Below are positions 56,715 to 63,762 of a stretch of 64,000 nt of DNA, piece after piece. The stretch is from CAYWRO01 sp964460345. GTDB lineage: Bacteria; Planctomycetota; Phycisphaerae; Phycisphaerales; UBA1924. Location of the stretch: the NCBI GenBank assembly GCA_964460345.1, contig CAYWRO010000009.1:1-64000 (forward strand), written 5' to 3'. The notes beneath the pieces were generated by a model. The model saw nothing but the letters and a program-made list of their open reading frames with translations, had not been told where the DNA came from and did no database searches. Every line of letters begins with the position of its first letter. Position 1 is the first letter of the stretch. Both the position numbers and the translations under genes were made by a program.

Positions 56715-57527
56715 GTGCCCTCGCGCAATGGACCAGCCCGGCGGCGGTTCGCGACGGCGGTCGCTCACCGCCTCTTCTATCCATCGCGCTTCGCGCTGTG
56801 GGTGTGCCTGTTCTTCGCGGTGCTGGTGCCCATCCTGTGGCCGCTGGCGAGCTTCGAGGCGCAACCGTTGTGGGGCTCTGACGCCACCCTCCTGTTCCGC
56901 GACGCGGGAGACGGAAGCGTTGAGCGGCTTTCGACCTATCCCGACACCCCGCCGATGGACGCCGTTGACTGGATGATCTGGCTTGAAGCTCGACGAAATC
57001 GACGGCCGGGCGCCCTTGAGTACACATGCGAGGCAGAGACGATCGGCATCTCGTTGCTGATGGACAGCGAACCGGCCGTGCCGGCCGCGCCGGGCATCCC
57101 GCAGCACCTGCGCGATCCGGTCGGGGAGGCAGCCAGCCGCCTCGTCGGCGCCGACCCCATCTTCCTCGACATGATTCGCACCGGCCAGACCGCGCGCACA
57201 GTCCGCACGCCGTACTGGTGGCTGGAGATCCCCGCGCGCGTGCTCGCGCCGGCCCTCCCGGCGCTCCTCTGCCTCATCTTCCTCATCCGCGGCGTCCGGC
57301 GCGAGTTGGTGCGCCGCCGGCTGAGGCGCTGCCAAAGCGGACGCTGCCCCGCGTGCAACTACCCGACGCGGGACCTGGCCGCTGACCGCTGCCCCGAATG
57401 CGGCACGATGCTGGCAGAGGCCCGCGCGGAAGCGGAACGGATCATCCACGGCCGCCGCGGCGAGGCCGAAGCGGAGGCGCAACAGGCCACTTCGCCGGAG
57501 GATTCGCCACAGATGAGATACAGATGA
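56715..57527 (+). CDS. two-TM zinc-ribbon membrane protein, long-loop type
   Basis: 270 residues. TM1 about 22-45 ('LWVCLFFAVLVPILWPLASF'), a loop of about 115 residues, TM2 about 165-185, and the ribbon 'CPACNYPTRDLAADRCPECG'. Sister of 54721-55539. A Glu/Ala helix follows the ribbon, and the last residues ('EDSPQMRYR') come from a CAGATGA simple repeat. GTG at 56715 by the leaderless-type hexamer. Confidence 0.7.
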   Translation: MPSRNGPARRRFATAVAHRLFYPSRFALWVCLFFAVLVPILWPLASFEAQPLWGSDATLLFRDAGDGSVERLSTYPDTPPMDAVDWMIWLEARRNRRPGALEYTCEAETIGISLLMDSEPAVPAAPGIPQHLRDPVGEAASRLVGADPIFLDMIRTGQTARTVRTPYWWLEIPARVLAPALPALLCLIFLIRGVRRELVRRRLRRCQSGRCPACNYPTRDLAADRCPECGTMLAEARAEAERIIHGRRGEAEAEAQQATSPEDSPQMRYR

Positions 57528-57550
57528 ACACAGATGGGGAGGCGCGCCAC

Positions 57551-57652
57551 CTACGCCTCCCCCTCTGTCCCTTCGTCCCACTGTCCCTCCGTCCCTTCCC
57601 CCTCAAGCCGCCACGCCGCGCCGCATTCCGGGCAGACGGTGCAGCGTCTCTT
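57551..57652 (-). pseudogene. 3' remnant of a zinc-ribbon gene
   Basis: The minus strand still encodes 'RRCTVCPECGAAWRLEG' and an octamer-derived acidic tail, but everything upstream (the first CxxC, both TM helices and the start) is replaced by the REP cluster 57653-57851. A ninth member of the family, destroyed. Confidence 0.7.
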
Positions 57653-57851
57653 CGCCCCGGAGGGGCGCTGGCGAGTAGCCACGGGCGCGTGAGCGCAGCG
57701 AACCGCCCGTGGTTGCGGGATTGAAAGAACCAGCGCCCCGGAGGGGCGCGGGCGGCGCGCATCGACGAACTTCCCCCGCCCCTGCCGGGGCGGCCGCGCG
57801 AAGTAACCGCTTTCCACGGGCGGCTCGCTGCGCGATCGCGCCCGTGGCTAC
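57653..57851. repeat. REP cluster with an inverted GTAG-foot pair (REPIN-like)
   Basis: Hairpins in order: CGCCCC-GGA-GGGGCG (57653-57667); GTAG plus CCACGGGCG...CGCCCGTGG (57675-57712); GCGCCCC-GGA-GGGGCGC (57733-57749); CCGCCCCTGCCGGGGCGG (about 57778-57793); and an inverted CCACGGGCG...CGCCCGTGG-CTAC (57814-57851). The two GTAG elements face each other, as in REPIN/BIME structures. The CTAC of the last element provides the TAG stop of the gene 57848-58330. Confidence 0.8.
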
Positions 57852-58330
57852 TCGCCCCGGCCCCGTTGGGGCCCTGCGCGCAAGGTGCCGTCATTCCCCT
57901 CCGCGCCTTCATCGCTCCGTCGCTCCGTCGCTTCCTCCCCCAGCCGCCACGCCGCGCCGCATTCCGGGCAGAGGGTGCAGCCGTCGGGCTCGCTGGTCAG
58001 TCCGCGCAGGTGATAGCCGCAGGCAGCGCACAGACGCCAGTACCTGGCGAGCCGCTTGTTGTCGTCCCGCGCCCACCATCCGAGGGGTCCGATTGAGAAG
58101 ATCGCGATCAGCCACGCGACAAAGGCCGTGTGGGTAAAGCCGTTGAGAAACCACAGCGTTGTGCCGGTCGCCACCAGTACATAGACGCCGTTGGCCACCC
58201 ACGTCCGCCACGCGATGTCACTTGGCACGGGCCATCGAGTCCCTGCGCCGCGATGCGGCGGCCTCCGTTCAACGTCGAGCGGATGCTTCACTCCGCGGTC
58301 ATCGCGAATCTTCGGCTGGAAAACGACCAT
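57848..58330 (-). CDS. two-TM zinc-ribbon membrane protein (RDDRG family)
   Basis: 160 residues: 'KIRDDRGVKHPL' motif, TM helices at about 42-62 and 66-84, then CAAC...CPEC ending 'CPECGAAWRLG'. After the ribbon an octamer-derived tail ('EEATERRSDEGAEG') and REP-derived residues run to the TAG supplied by a REP foot. ATG at 58330 has TAGGAT seven bases upstream. Confidence 0.75.
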   Translation of the reverse strand: MVVFQPKIRDDRGVKHPLDVERRPPHRGAGTRWPVPSDIAWRTWVANGVYVLVATGTTLWFLNGFTHTAFVAWLIAIFSIGPLGWWARDDNKRLARYWRLCAACGYHLRGLTSEPDGCTLCPECGAAWRLGEEATERRSDEGAEGNDGTLRAGPQRGRGE

Positions 58331-58557
58331 GCCCTGCATCCTACACGCGGGGGCGATCCCTTCCTCCGGTCCGTCGCTCATCCGTCGCTCATCTGTGGCC
58401 CCCCCCTCCGCCCCGCCGCCCGCGGCCTCCGCTGTGGCGGCCATCCGTTCCATCCCGCCGCCGTCGCGCTGCAAATGCGTGCTTTTGTGCGATCGTCCGG
58501 CGTTCCTTTGCAGCGTCACGGCGTTCTTTCCCCTCATCCGGGGCCAGCGGCGCGGCC
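58331..58557. other. intergenic region before array 3
   Basis: About 230 bases without a gene; holds the promoter of 57848-58330 and a TCCGTCGCTCA direct repeat (about 58371-58396). Confidence 0.45.
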
Positions 58558-58767
58558 GCGCTGCGCAGCATCTGCGCGGCGCTGCGCAGCGCGGGGTTCG
58601 TGAGGCGCAGCGCAGGCTTCGCGCTGCGCCTCAACCTGCCTGCGCTGTGCAGCGCGGCGGGGCTGCTGCGCAACAGTTGCGCTGCGCTCGCCAGCGCGAA
58701 AGGGGCGCTGCGCAGCGCGCTTCGTGCGGTTTGCAGCGCATTTTTCATGTTGCGTTCTTCAGGTGCG
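58558..58767. repeat. tandem array, about ten 21-bp units (array 3)
   Basis: Units begin with variants of GCGCTGCGCAGCGCG at 58558, 58579, 58600 and every 21 bases to 58747. Strongest units are 58579, 58642 and 58705; 58600 and the last two are degenerate. GCGCTGCGC and GCGCAGCGC words are self-complementary with each other, so the array can fold extensively. In one minus-strand frame it reads as the heptad 'ALRSAAQ'. Lies between divergent genes 57848-58330 and 59007-59666. Confidence 0.75.
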
Positions 58768-58900
58768 TCCCGACGCCGCCGATACATGCACGGGGGCCGT
58801 CGCAGAACGGAAGAGGGCCGCCGCGGCGTAACCGGGCGGCCCGGCCTTCCGCGGCGGCTCGCCGCTGGAGCGTCCCAGCGCCCCGCCGCGCTGACCAACC

Positions 58901-58994
58901 ACTTCGTCTCTTCGTCTCTACGTCTCTTCGTCTCTTCCCCCCGACCCCCCATCTCTCCCCTTCGTGCCTCCGTGCCTGCGTGCCTGCGTGCCTC
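58901..58994 (+). repeat. octamer repeats before the Fn3 gene
   Basis: TTCGTCTC repeated four times with one change (58901-58940), and NNCGTGCC repeated four times (58960-58994). Same vocabulary as 63681-63747 and looser tracts at 57548-57605 and 57906-57935. The second block ends beside the AAGGAG ribosome site of the gene at 59007. Confidence 0.7.
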
Positions 58995-59006
58995 AAGGAG
59001 ACCCCC

Positions 59007-59666
59007 GTGACCTACATCGTCCCCCGCGACCGACGCGACATGCTCGACTTCTTCCGCACCCACGTGACGAGGTGGCAGGGCGACCCCGCAGCGCTCGGCC
59101 TCACGAGCCAGCAGGTGCAGCAGCTCGCAGCGCTTGTCGCCGAAGCGGATGCGGCGGACTTCGAGATGCGGGCGGCCCGCCAGCGCGCCCGCTCGGCCAC
59201 GCAAAATAACGCGCGGCTGTCGCGCAACCTGCGACGTTTCGGCGTCTCTCTCATGTCGACGATCCGCGCGCACGGCAGCGCGACGGATGATCCGAACGTC
59301 TACATCAACGCCGCCATCCCGCTGCCCCGCGCCCCCTCCCCGACCCCCCCGCCCGAAACGCCGACCAGCCTGCGCGCCACGCCGATGGCCGAAGGGCACA
59401 TCGCGCTTCGGTGGGACGGCTCCGTCGCCCACGGCCAGACCTTCCACATCTTCCGCGCCGTCGACGGCTCCACCTACACGCAAGTCGCGGCGGGGCGCTT
59501 CAAGAAATGGACCGACACGCGCGTGCCCATCGGCGCGCGACGCATCGAGTACCGCATCACCGCCGAACGCGGCGGCAAGAGCGCCGTCAACCCCGCGTGG
59601 ACAATGGTGACCTTCGGCACGGTCGATGGCAGCGAACCGGCCTACCGCTCACGCATGGCGGCGTAG
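59007..59666 (+). CDS. helical/proline-rich/fibronectin type III-like protein (paralogue)
   Basis: 219 residues: helical N-terminal half, proline hinge ('PLPRAPSPTPPPETP', about 100-115), one Fn3-like domain to the end. Paralogue of 3581-4261. GTG at 59007 with AAGGAG six bases upstream, a good ribosome site that contrasts with the leaderless-type genes nearby. No signal peptide. Function unknown. Confidence 0.75.
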   Translation: MTYIVPRDRRDMLDFFRTHVTRWQGDPAALGLTSQQVQQLAALVAEADAADFEMRAARQRARSATQNNARLSRNLRRFGVSLMSTIRAHGSATDDPNVYINAAIPLPRAPSPTPPPETPTSLRATPMAEGHIALRWDGSVAHGQTFHIFRAVDGSTYTQVAAGRFKKWTDTRVPIGARRIEYRITAERGGKSAVNPAWTMVTFGTVDGSEPAYRSRMAA

Positions 59667-59690
59667 GGCGCGGGGGGGCTTCGCCGGGTT

Positions 59691-59741
59691 CTGAGTGCTG
59701 GGTGCTGAGTGTCGCGGTCCGGCTCAGCACCCAGCACTCAG
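59691..59741. repeat. perfect 19-bp inverted repeat of GTGCTGA words
   Basis: CTGAGTGCTGGGTGCTGAG (59691-59709) and its exact complement (59723-59741) are separated by 13 bases. The right arm continues as CACTCAGCA repeats to 59750. Lies after the Fn3 stop and could act as a terminator-like hairpin. Confidence 0.8.
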
Positions 59742-59779
59742 CACTCAGCACCTCGCCGCAGGCGACCTACCCTTCGCCG

Positions 59780-60092
59780 ATGATCAAGCACCTCGGCTCC
59801 AAGCGGTTGCTCGCGCCGGCGATTCTGGATGTCGTCGCGTCGCTTCCCGAGGTGAGGACGGTCGTCGACTTCTTCTCGGGGACATCGCGCATCGGGCACG
59901 CGCTGAAGCGCGCGGGGTATCGCGTGGTTGCCAACGACTGGATGACGTACGCGCGTGCTGGCGCGGTGTTATGTCCAGGCGGACGCCGGGCGCGTGGCGG
60001 GGGAGGAAGCGACGACGACCGCCTGTGCGCTGTTCGGCGGTCTGGATCTTTTCGGGGTTGACGGCGGCTCCGATGATGCCGGGGAGGAGTGA
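59780..60092 (+). pseudogene. 5' fragment of a D12-class DNA adenine methylase
   Basis: 'MIKHLGSKRLLAPAI' to 'VVANDWMTYA' repeats the first about 58 residues of the intact methylase at 62475 (differences such as HL/YL and IG/VG). A two-base deletion then breaks the frame; the shifted frame continues 'RVLARCYVQADAGRVAGEE' before leaving homology and stopping at 60092. Motif I is present, the DPPY catalytic motif is not. TACCCT six bases before the ATG at 59780 is preserved from the duplicated promoter region. Confidence 0.85.
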
Positions 60093-60130
60093 CTGGTGAT
60101 GGCTCGGGGGTCGAGCGAGAGGTTGGCTTC

Positions 60131-60859
60131 ATGAAGTTTGAGCACCGCAACAACTGGATACGTGGCCGCATGTTCCATCAGACGGTCGCCGGGATCGCTC
60201 GCGCCGATGTCCGCGAGGTCGGCTTTGCCGTCTGCAAGGCGATGGTCGCGTGGAACGGCGGGGCGGGACCTGTCCCCGACATGGCGTTGTTCCGCACCGC
60301 GTTCTCGCAGGGCTCGAAGGTTCTGGACTATGTTGCGGCCACCGCGCTCGGCATGGTCGTTCGGGGGCGGCCGGAGGCGCTGGACACCGTGTTGGAGGTT
60401 TTTCGGAGTGTGTGCGCGAGGGCGAGGTGTGCGATTCTCTGGAACTGTCCTGCGAAGCTCTCTCGGTCGGAGCACGTGGAGTTCGTGACCGAGGCCCTTC
60501 GCGATCGCTCCCGGCTTGTTCGGTTGGAGGCCGTGTGGGAGGTTGCGTGGGCTCGGCTCGCCGAGTTGATCCCTCTCCTCGAGACGATGGCAGCGAGTGA
60601 GGCGGATGACGAGACACGCCGTCTTCTGGAACGGTGCGGGGCCATGGCCCGCGACGGCTACGTCGTTGAGGATCAGGATGAATCGGTCGTGCACCTGTGC
60701 GTGCACCACGACGGCCTGATGTGGATGAATGTTCCCACGAAGTACCTGGCGCGGCTCTCGCTGGCGGAGATCGCCGAGGTGATCCGCGAGCACGGCCCGT
60801 TCCCGTGGCCTGCGATGGACGAGAGGTTCGACGCGAAGGCCGAGCCCGTTGGGCGTTGA
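60131..60859 (+). CDS. hypothetical protein with HEAT-like helices
   Basis: 242 residues. Helical repeats of the 'DRSRLVRLEAVWEVAWARLA' kind around 125-175; the remainder is not recognised ('GRMFHQTVAGIARADVREVG' at the start). ATG at 60131 has GAGAGG; a GTG at 60089 overlaps the stop of the methylase fragment. Its stop abuts the converging zinc-ribbon gene by zero bases. Confidence 0.55.
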   Translation: MKFEHRNNWIRGRMFHQTVAGIARADVREVGFAVCKAMVAWNGGAGPVPDMALFRTAFSQGSKVLDYVAATALGMVVRGRPEALDTVLEVFRSVCARARCAILWNCPAKLSRSEHVEFVTEALRDRSRLVRLEAVWEVAWARLAELIPLLETMAASEADDETRRLLERCGAMARDGYVVEDQDESVVHLCVHHDGLMWMNVPTKYLARLSLAEIAEVIREHGPFPWPAMDERFDAKAEPVGR

Positions 60860-61249
60860 TCATTGCGGGCGGCCCGTCGCGGGCAGCTTCCACGCCGCGC
60901 CGCATTCGGGGCAGAGGGTGCATCTGTCGGGTTCGGGCCGCAGGTCGCCGAGGTTGTAGCCGCAGGCGCCGCACTGGCGGCGGTGCAGGCGGATGAAGAC
61001 GTTGCGGCGGGGGTCGGAGTCGGCGCCGACGGCCAGCCCGCAGAGCATCGCCGAGTAGAGCAGGATGTGCGTGACCCAGTAGACGCCGCCGGAGATGAGG
61101 CCGAGCCGGTGCATGACGGTCGAGGAGGCGAGCCACAACACCACGATGCCAATGTGAACCACGCCGAGCCGCCGCACGGGGGAGGGAAGATGAAAGGGAA
61201 CGACGACGCCGCGGTGATCGGGGATGCGCTTTCGGCGGAGGAGGGGCAC
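60860..61249 (-). CDS. two-TM zinc-ribbon membrane protein (RDDRG family)
   Basis: 129 residues. 'KRIPDHRGVVVPF' is a diverged RDDRG motif; TM helices at about 28-48 and 55-75; CGAC...CPEC ends 'CPECGAAWKLP'. GTG at 61249 follows TACCAT-CCTCC, the leaderless-type arrangement. Function unknown. Confidence 0.75.
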   Translation of the reverse strand: MPLLRRKRIPDHRGVVVPFHLPSPVRRLGVVHIGIVVLWLASSTVMHRLGLISGGVYWVTHILLYSAMLCGLAVGADSDPRRNVFIRLHRRQCGACGYNLGDLRPEPDRCTLCPECGAAWKLPATGRPQ

Positions 61250-61275
61250 GGAGGATGGTATGGGGTCGTGCGAAG

Positions 61276-61794
61276 CTACTCGGGGGTTGAGGCCGCCGTT
61301 TGCTTGAGGCGGTGGGGCCGCCGCAGTTCGGGGATGTTGCTGGTTTGGCCTTCCGTCCAGTCCGCCAGCGTTTGCGCCAGGGCTTCGTGCGAGAGATTCT
61401 CGCGGCGGCGGCCGGTGGCTGTGTCGAGGATGAAGTGGTTCGCGTATGGGCCGCCGTCTTCGGGCGGCGGCGTGATCGCATCGACGGCGCGGCCGATGAC
61501 GATGTCGCCGACAACGGCGATGGAGGTGACGCCTTCGCGGAGATCCATGTCGGGGCGGCCGGGGATGATGACGCTGCCGCCGCCGTCCTCGACAAACCAG
61601 CCGTGGTCATCAATGGACGTGAGCCGGTACCCGTTGGGCAGGTCTCGCGCATCATCCAGGTTTGTGATCATCAGCACCCAGAGCCCGCCGCAGCCGAGAG
61701 AGCCAAGGACGAGGAGGATGACGCCGCCGGCGAAGATGGACAGGAACGTGCGCTCTCGGCGTCGGCGGCGGTCGATGTCAATGGAATCGTGCAT
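61276..61794 (-). CDS. single-TM membrane protein
   Basis: 172 residues. Arg-rich N-terminus, one TM helix ('FAGGVILLVLGSLGCGGLWV', about 18-38), then an outside domain ('LPNGYRLTSIDDHGWFVED', 'NHFILDTATG'). The domain has the look of small planctomycete surface proteins but no named family. ATG at 61794 taken for the short N-terminus; an ATG at 61845 is also possible. Confidence 0.55.
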   Translation of the reverse strand: MHDSIDIDRRRRRERTFLSIFAGGVILLVLGSLGCGGLWVLMITNLDDARDLPNGYRLTSIDDHGWFVEDGGGSVIIPGRPDMDLREGVTSIAVVGDIVIGRAVDAITPPPEDGGPYANHFILDTATGRRRENLSHEALAQTLADWTEGQTSNIPELRRPHRLKQTAASTPE

Positions 61795-61877
61795 GGGGGC
61801 AGCGTGAACCGATGCGCGACGCGGAAGGCCGCGCTCATGGTCCATCGTACGGCCGAGTGTTAAGGATGTTCATGGCG

Positions 61878-61911
61878 CATGCCCGCGCGGAGTACCGCGT
61901 GGGCATGCCAC
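61878..61911 (-). repeat. REP-like hairpin, family A, copy 3
   Basis: Minus-strand GTGG foot plus CATGCCC-A-CGCGG-TACT-CCGCG-C-GGGCATG; identical to the copy embedded in the sugar isomerase gene. Here it is intergenic. Confidence 0.9.
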
Positions 61912-61925
61912 CCGCCGTGTTGGCG

Positions 61926-62423
61926 TCAGCCGTCGAAGTCCTTCGGGCGGAAGGCGACGATCTCGCCGGTGGCGGGGTTGATGTGGACTTCGTGGGGTTC
62001 GCCGTTACGGAGGGCTTCGATCTCCCACAGGTCGTCGTCGAAGTCGACGGCGGTGACGTTGGTGTACTGCTCGGCTTCGAGCGTTTCGAGGATCTTTGAG
62101 AGGCTGAGGGAGCCGGCGGGCGGGGCGTCTTCGGCGTCGCTGTCGTCGCGCGGCTGTTCGGCGACGACGGCGCCGGTGGCGGGGTCGACGGCGAGGTGAA
62201 CGGGCGCGCCGGCCTTGTAGGCGTCGATCTGCCAGTGGGCGTCGTCGTAGGCGATCTCTTCGATGGGGCCGTACTCGCGTCCCTCGACGCCCTGGACGAT
62301 CTCGCGGAGAGAAATGGCGTCTTCGGCGGGCGATTCCTGCTGCCGGCAGGCGGGAAGCGGCGCGGCGACGGCAAGAGCGGACGCGAGCAGCGCGGCGGCG
62401 CGGGTGGTGAGATAGTTGGGCAT
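61926..62423 (-). CDS. lipoprotein with two PepSY-like domains
   Basis: 165 residues. Signal peptide with lipobox 'APLPAC' (Cys about 26). Two similar domains follow: 'IVQGVEGREYGPIEEIAYDD' and 'ILETLEAEQYTNVTAVDFDD', each closing with '(V/I)(D/N)PATG(A/E)(V/I)V'. PepSY domains are usually inhibitors or chaperone-like parts of secreted proteases and binding proteins. ATG at 62423 with AAAGGGGGAACC. Confidence 0.82.
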   Translation of the reverse strand: MPNYLTTRAAALLASALAVAAPLPACRQQESPAEDAISLREIVQGVEGREYGPIEEIAYDDAHWQIDAYKAGAPVHLAVDPATGAVVAEQPRDDSDAEDAPPAGSLSLSKILETLEAEQYTNVTAVDFDDDLWEIEALRNGEPHEVHINPATGEIVAFRPKDFDG

Positions 62424-62460
62424 TGGTTCCCCCTTTGGTCCTTGTCGAATCGTAGGGGCC

Positions 62461-62466
62461 TACTCT
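62461..62466 (+). promoter_or_regulatory. -10-like hexamer TACTCT before the methylase gene
   Basis: TACTCT, eight-base spacer, ATG at 62475. Confidence 0.4.
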
Positions 62467-62474
62467 GTGGCTCG

Positions 62475-63662
62475 ATGATCAAGTATCTCGGGTCAAAGCG
62501 ATTGCTTGCGCCGGCGATTGTCGAGGTTGTGGCGTCGATTCCCGAGGTGCGGACCGTGGTGGATTTTTTCTCGGGGACGTCGCGCGTGGGGCATGCGCTC
62601 AAGCGCGCGGGGTATCGCGTGGTCGCCAACGACTGGATGACGTACGCGCACGTGCTGGCGATGTGTTATGTCCAGGCGGATGCGGCGCGCATCGCCGCGG
62701 AGGGGGCGCGGCTGATTGAAGAGCTGAACGGGTTGCCGGGGGCGCCGGGGTACATGACGGAGACGTTCTGTAAGAAGAGCCGGTTCTTCCGGCCGGAGAA
62801 TGGGGAGCGGATCGACGCAATACGGGCGCGGATCGCGCGGCTGAGCCTGGAGCCGGAGCTTGAGGCGGTGCTGCTGACGAGCCTGATGGAGGCGGCGGAT
62901 CGGGTGGATTCGACGACGGGCGTGCAGATGGCGTACCTGAAGCAGTGGGCGCCGCGGGCGCACAACCCGCTGGAGCTTCGTCTGCCCGAGGTGCTGCCGG
63001 CGCTGCGCGAAGGATCGCCGGGTTTCGGCGCCGGGGCGTGTCGTGCGCACCAGATGGAGGCGATGGACGCCGCGGCGGCGCTCACGGGGGATCTGGCGTA
63101 CATCGATCCGCCGTACAACCAGCACTCGTACCTGGGGAACTACCACATCTGGGAGACGCTCTGCCGGTGGGATGAGCCGGAGGTGTACGGCGTGGCGTGC
63201 AAGCGGGTGGACTGCCGCGAGCGGCGGAGCGCTTTCAACAGCCGGGCGCAGGCGGAGGGAGCGCTGCGGGCGTTCCTGGATGCGGTGCGGTGCCCGTTCC
63301 TGATCGTGAGCTTTTCAAACGAGGGGTACATCTCGCGCGAGTGCATGGAGGCGATGCTGGCGGAGCGCGGCCAGGTACACACGATCGCGCACGACTACAA
63401 GCGATACGTGGGGGCGCAGATCGGCATCTACAACCCGAGCGGCGAGAAGGTCGGACGCGTCTCGCACCTGCGAAACACGGAGTACCTGTACGTCGTCGTG
63501 CCGCACGGGTACGAGTGGGCGGGCGCGAAGCCGAACGCAGAGGGCGCGGAGGTTGGAAGCAGAGAGCGCAGAGGCAAGAGAAGGGTGCCATGTTCAAGCG
63601 CTTCGCTTGAGCATGCGGAAGCGGCACTCACACGCTCGACAGGCGCAAGCGAAGACGCTTGA
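62475..63662 (+). CDS. D12-class N6-adenine DNA methyltransferase
   Basis: 395 residues. 'LGSKRLL' and motif I 'VVDFFSGTSRVGHALKRAGY' (SAM binding), catalytic motif IV 'YIDPPYNQHSY' near residue 215. It methylates adenine in DNA; recognition sequence unknown, and no partner restriction gene is adjacent, so it is an orphan methylase or a phage-type one. The last about 45 residues ('NAEGAEVGSRERRGKRR' onward) are encoded by a dispersed purine-rich repeat and are probably not part of the fold. A 5' fragment is duplicated at 59780. Confidence 0.9.
   Translation: MIKYLGSKRLLAPAIVEVVASIPEVRTVVDFFSGTSRVGHALKRAGYRVVANDWMTYAHVLAMCYVQADAARIAAEGARLIEELNGLPGAPGYMTETFCKKSRFFRPENGERIDAIRARIARLSLEPELEAVLLTSLMEAADRVDSTTGVQMAYLKQWAPRAHNPLELRLPEVLPALREGSPGFGAGACRAHQMEAMDAAAALTGDLAYIDPPYNQHSYLGNYHIWETLCRWDEPEVYGVACKRVDCRERRSAFNSRAQAEGALRAFLDAVRCPFLIVSFSNEGYISRECMEAMLAERGQVHTIAHDYKRYVGAQIGIYNPSGEKVGRVSHLRNTEYLYVVVPHGYEWAGAKPNAEGAEVGSRERRGKRRVPCSSASLEHAEAALTRSTGASEDA
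63534..63586 (+). repeat. dispersed purine-rich repeat inside the methylase 3' end
   Basis: AACGCAGAGGGCGCGGAGG followed by AGCAGAGAGCGCAGAGGC. Same type as 54617-54703. It is translated as the C-terminal tail of the methylase. Confidence 0.65.
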
Positions 63663-63680
63663 GCACGCCACCCGGACTCC

Positions 63681-63747
63681 CCTTCGTGCCTTCGTGCCTC
63701 CCCCCCACTTCGTCTCTCCGTCTCTTCGTCACTTCGTCTCTTCCCCC
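63681..63747 (+). repeat. octamer repeats before the oxidoreductase gene
   Basis: TTCGTGCC twice, then CTTCGTCT-type octamers five times. Same words as 58901-58994. Ends about 15 bases before the start codon at 63763. Confidence 0.7.
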
Positions 63748-63762
63748 CATACACTCCCGCGC

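Noticed and set aside
60129..61655. 508-residue minus-strand frame
   Set aside because: Arg/Pro/Ser-rich, runs antisense through one gene and out of frame through another; no motifs.
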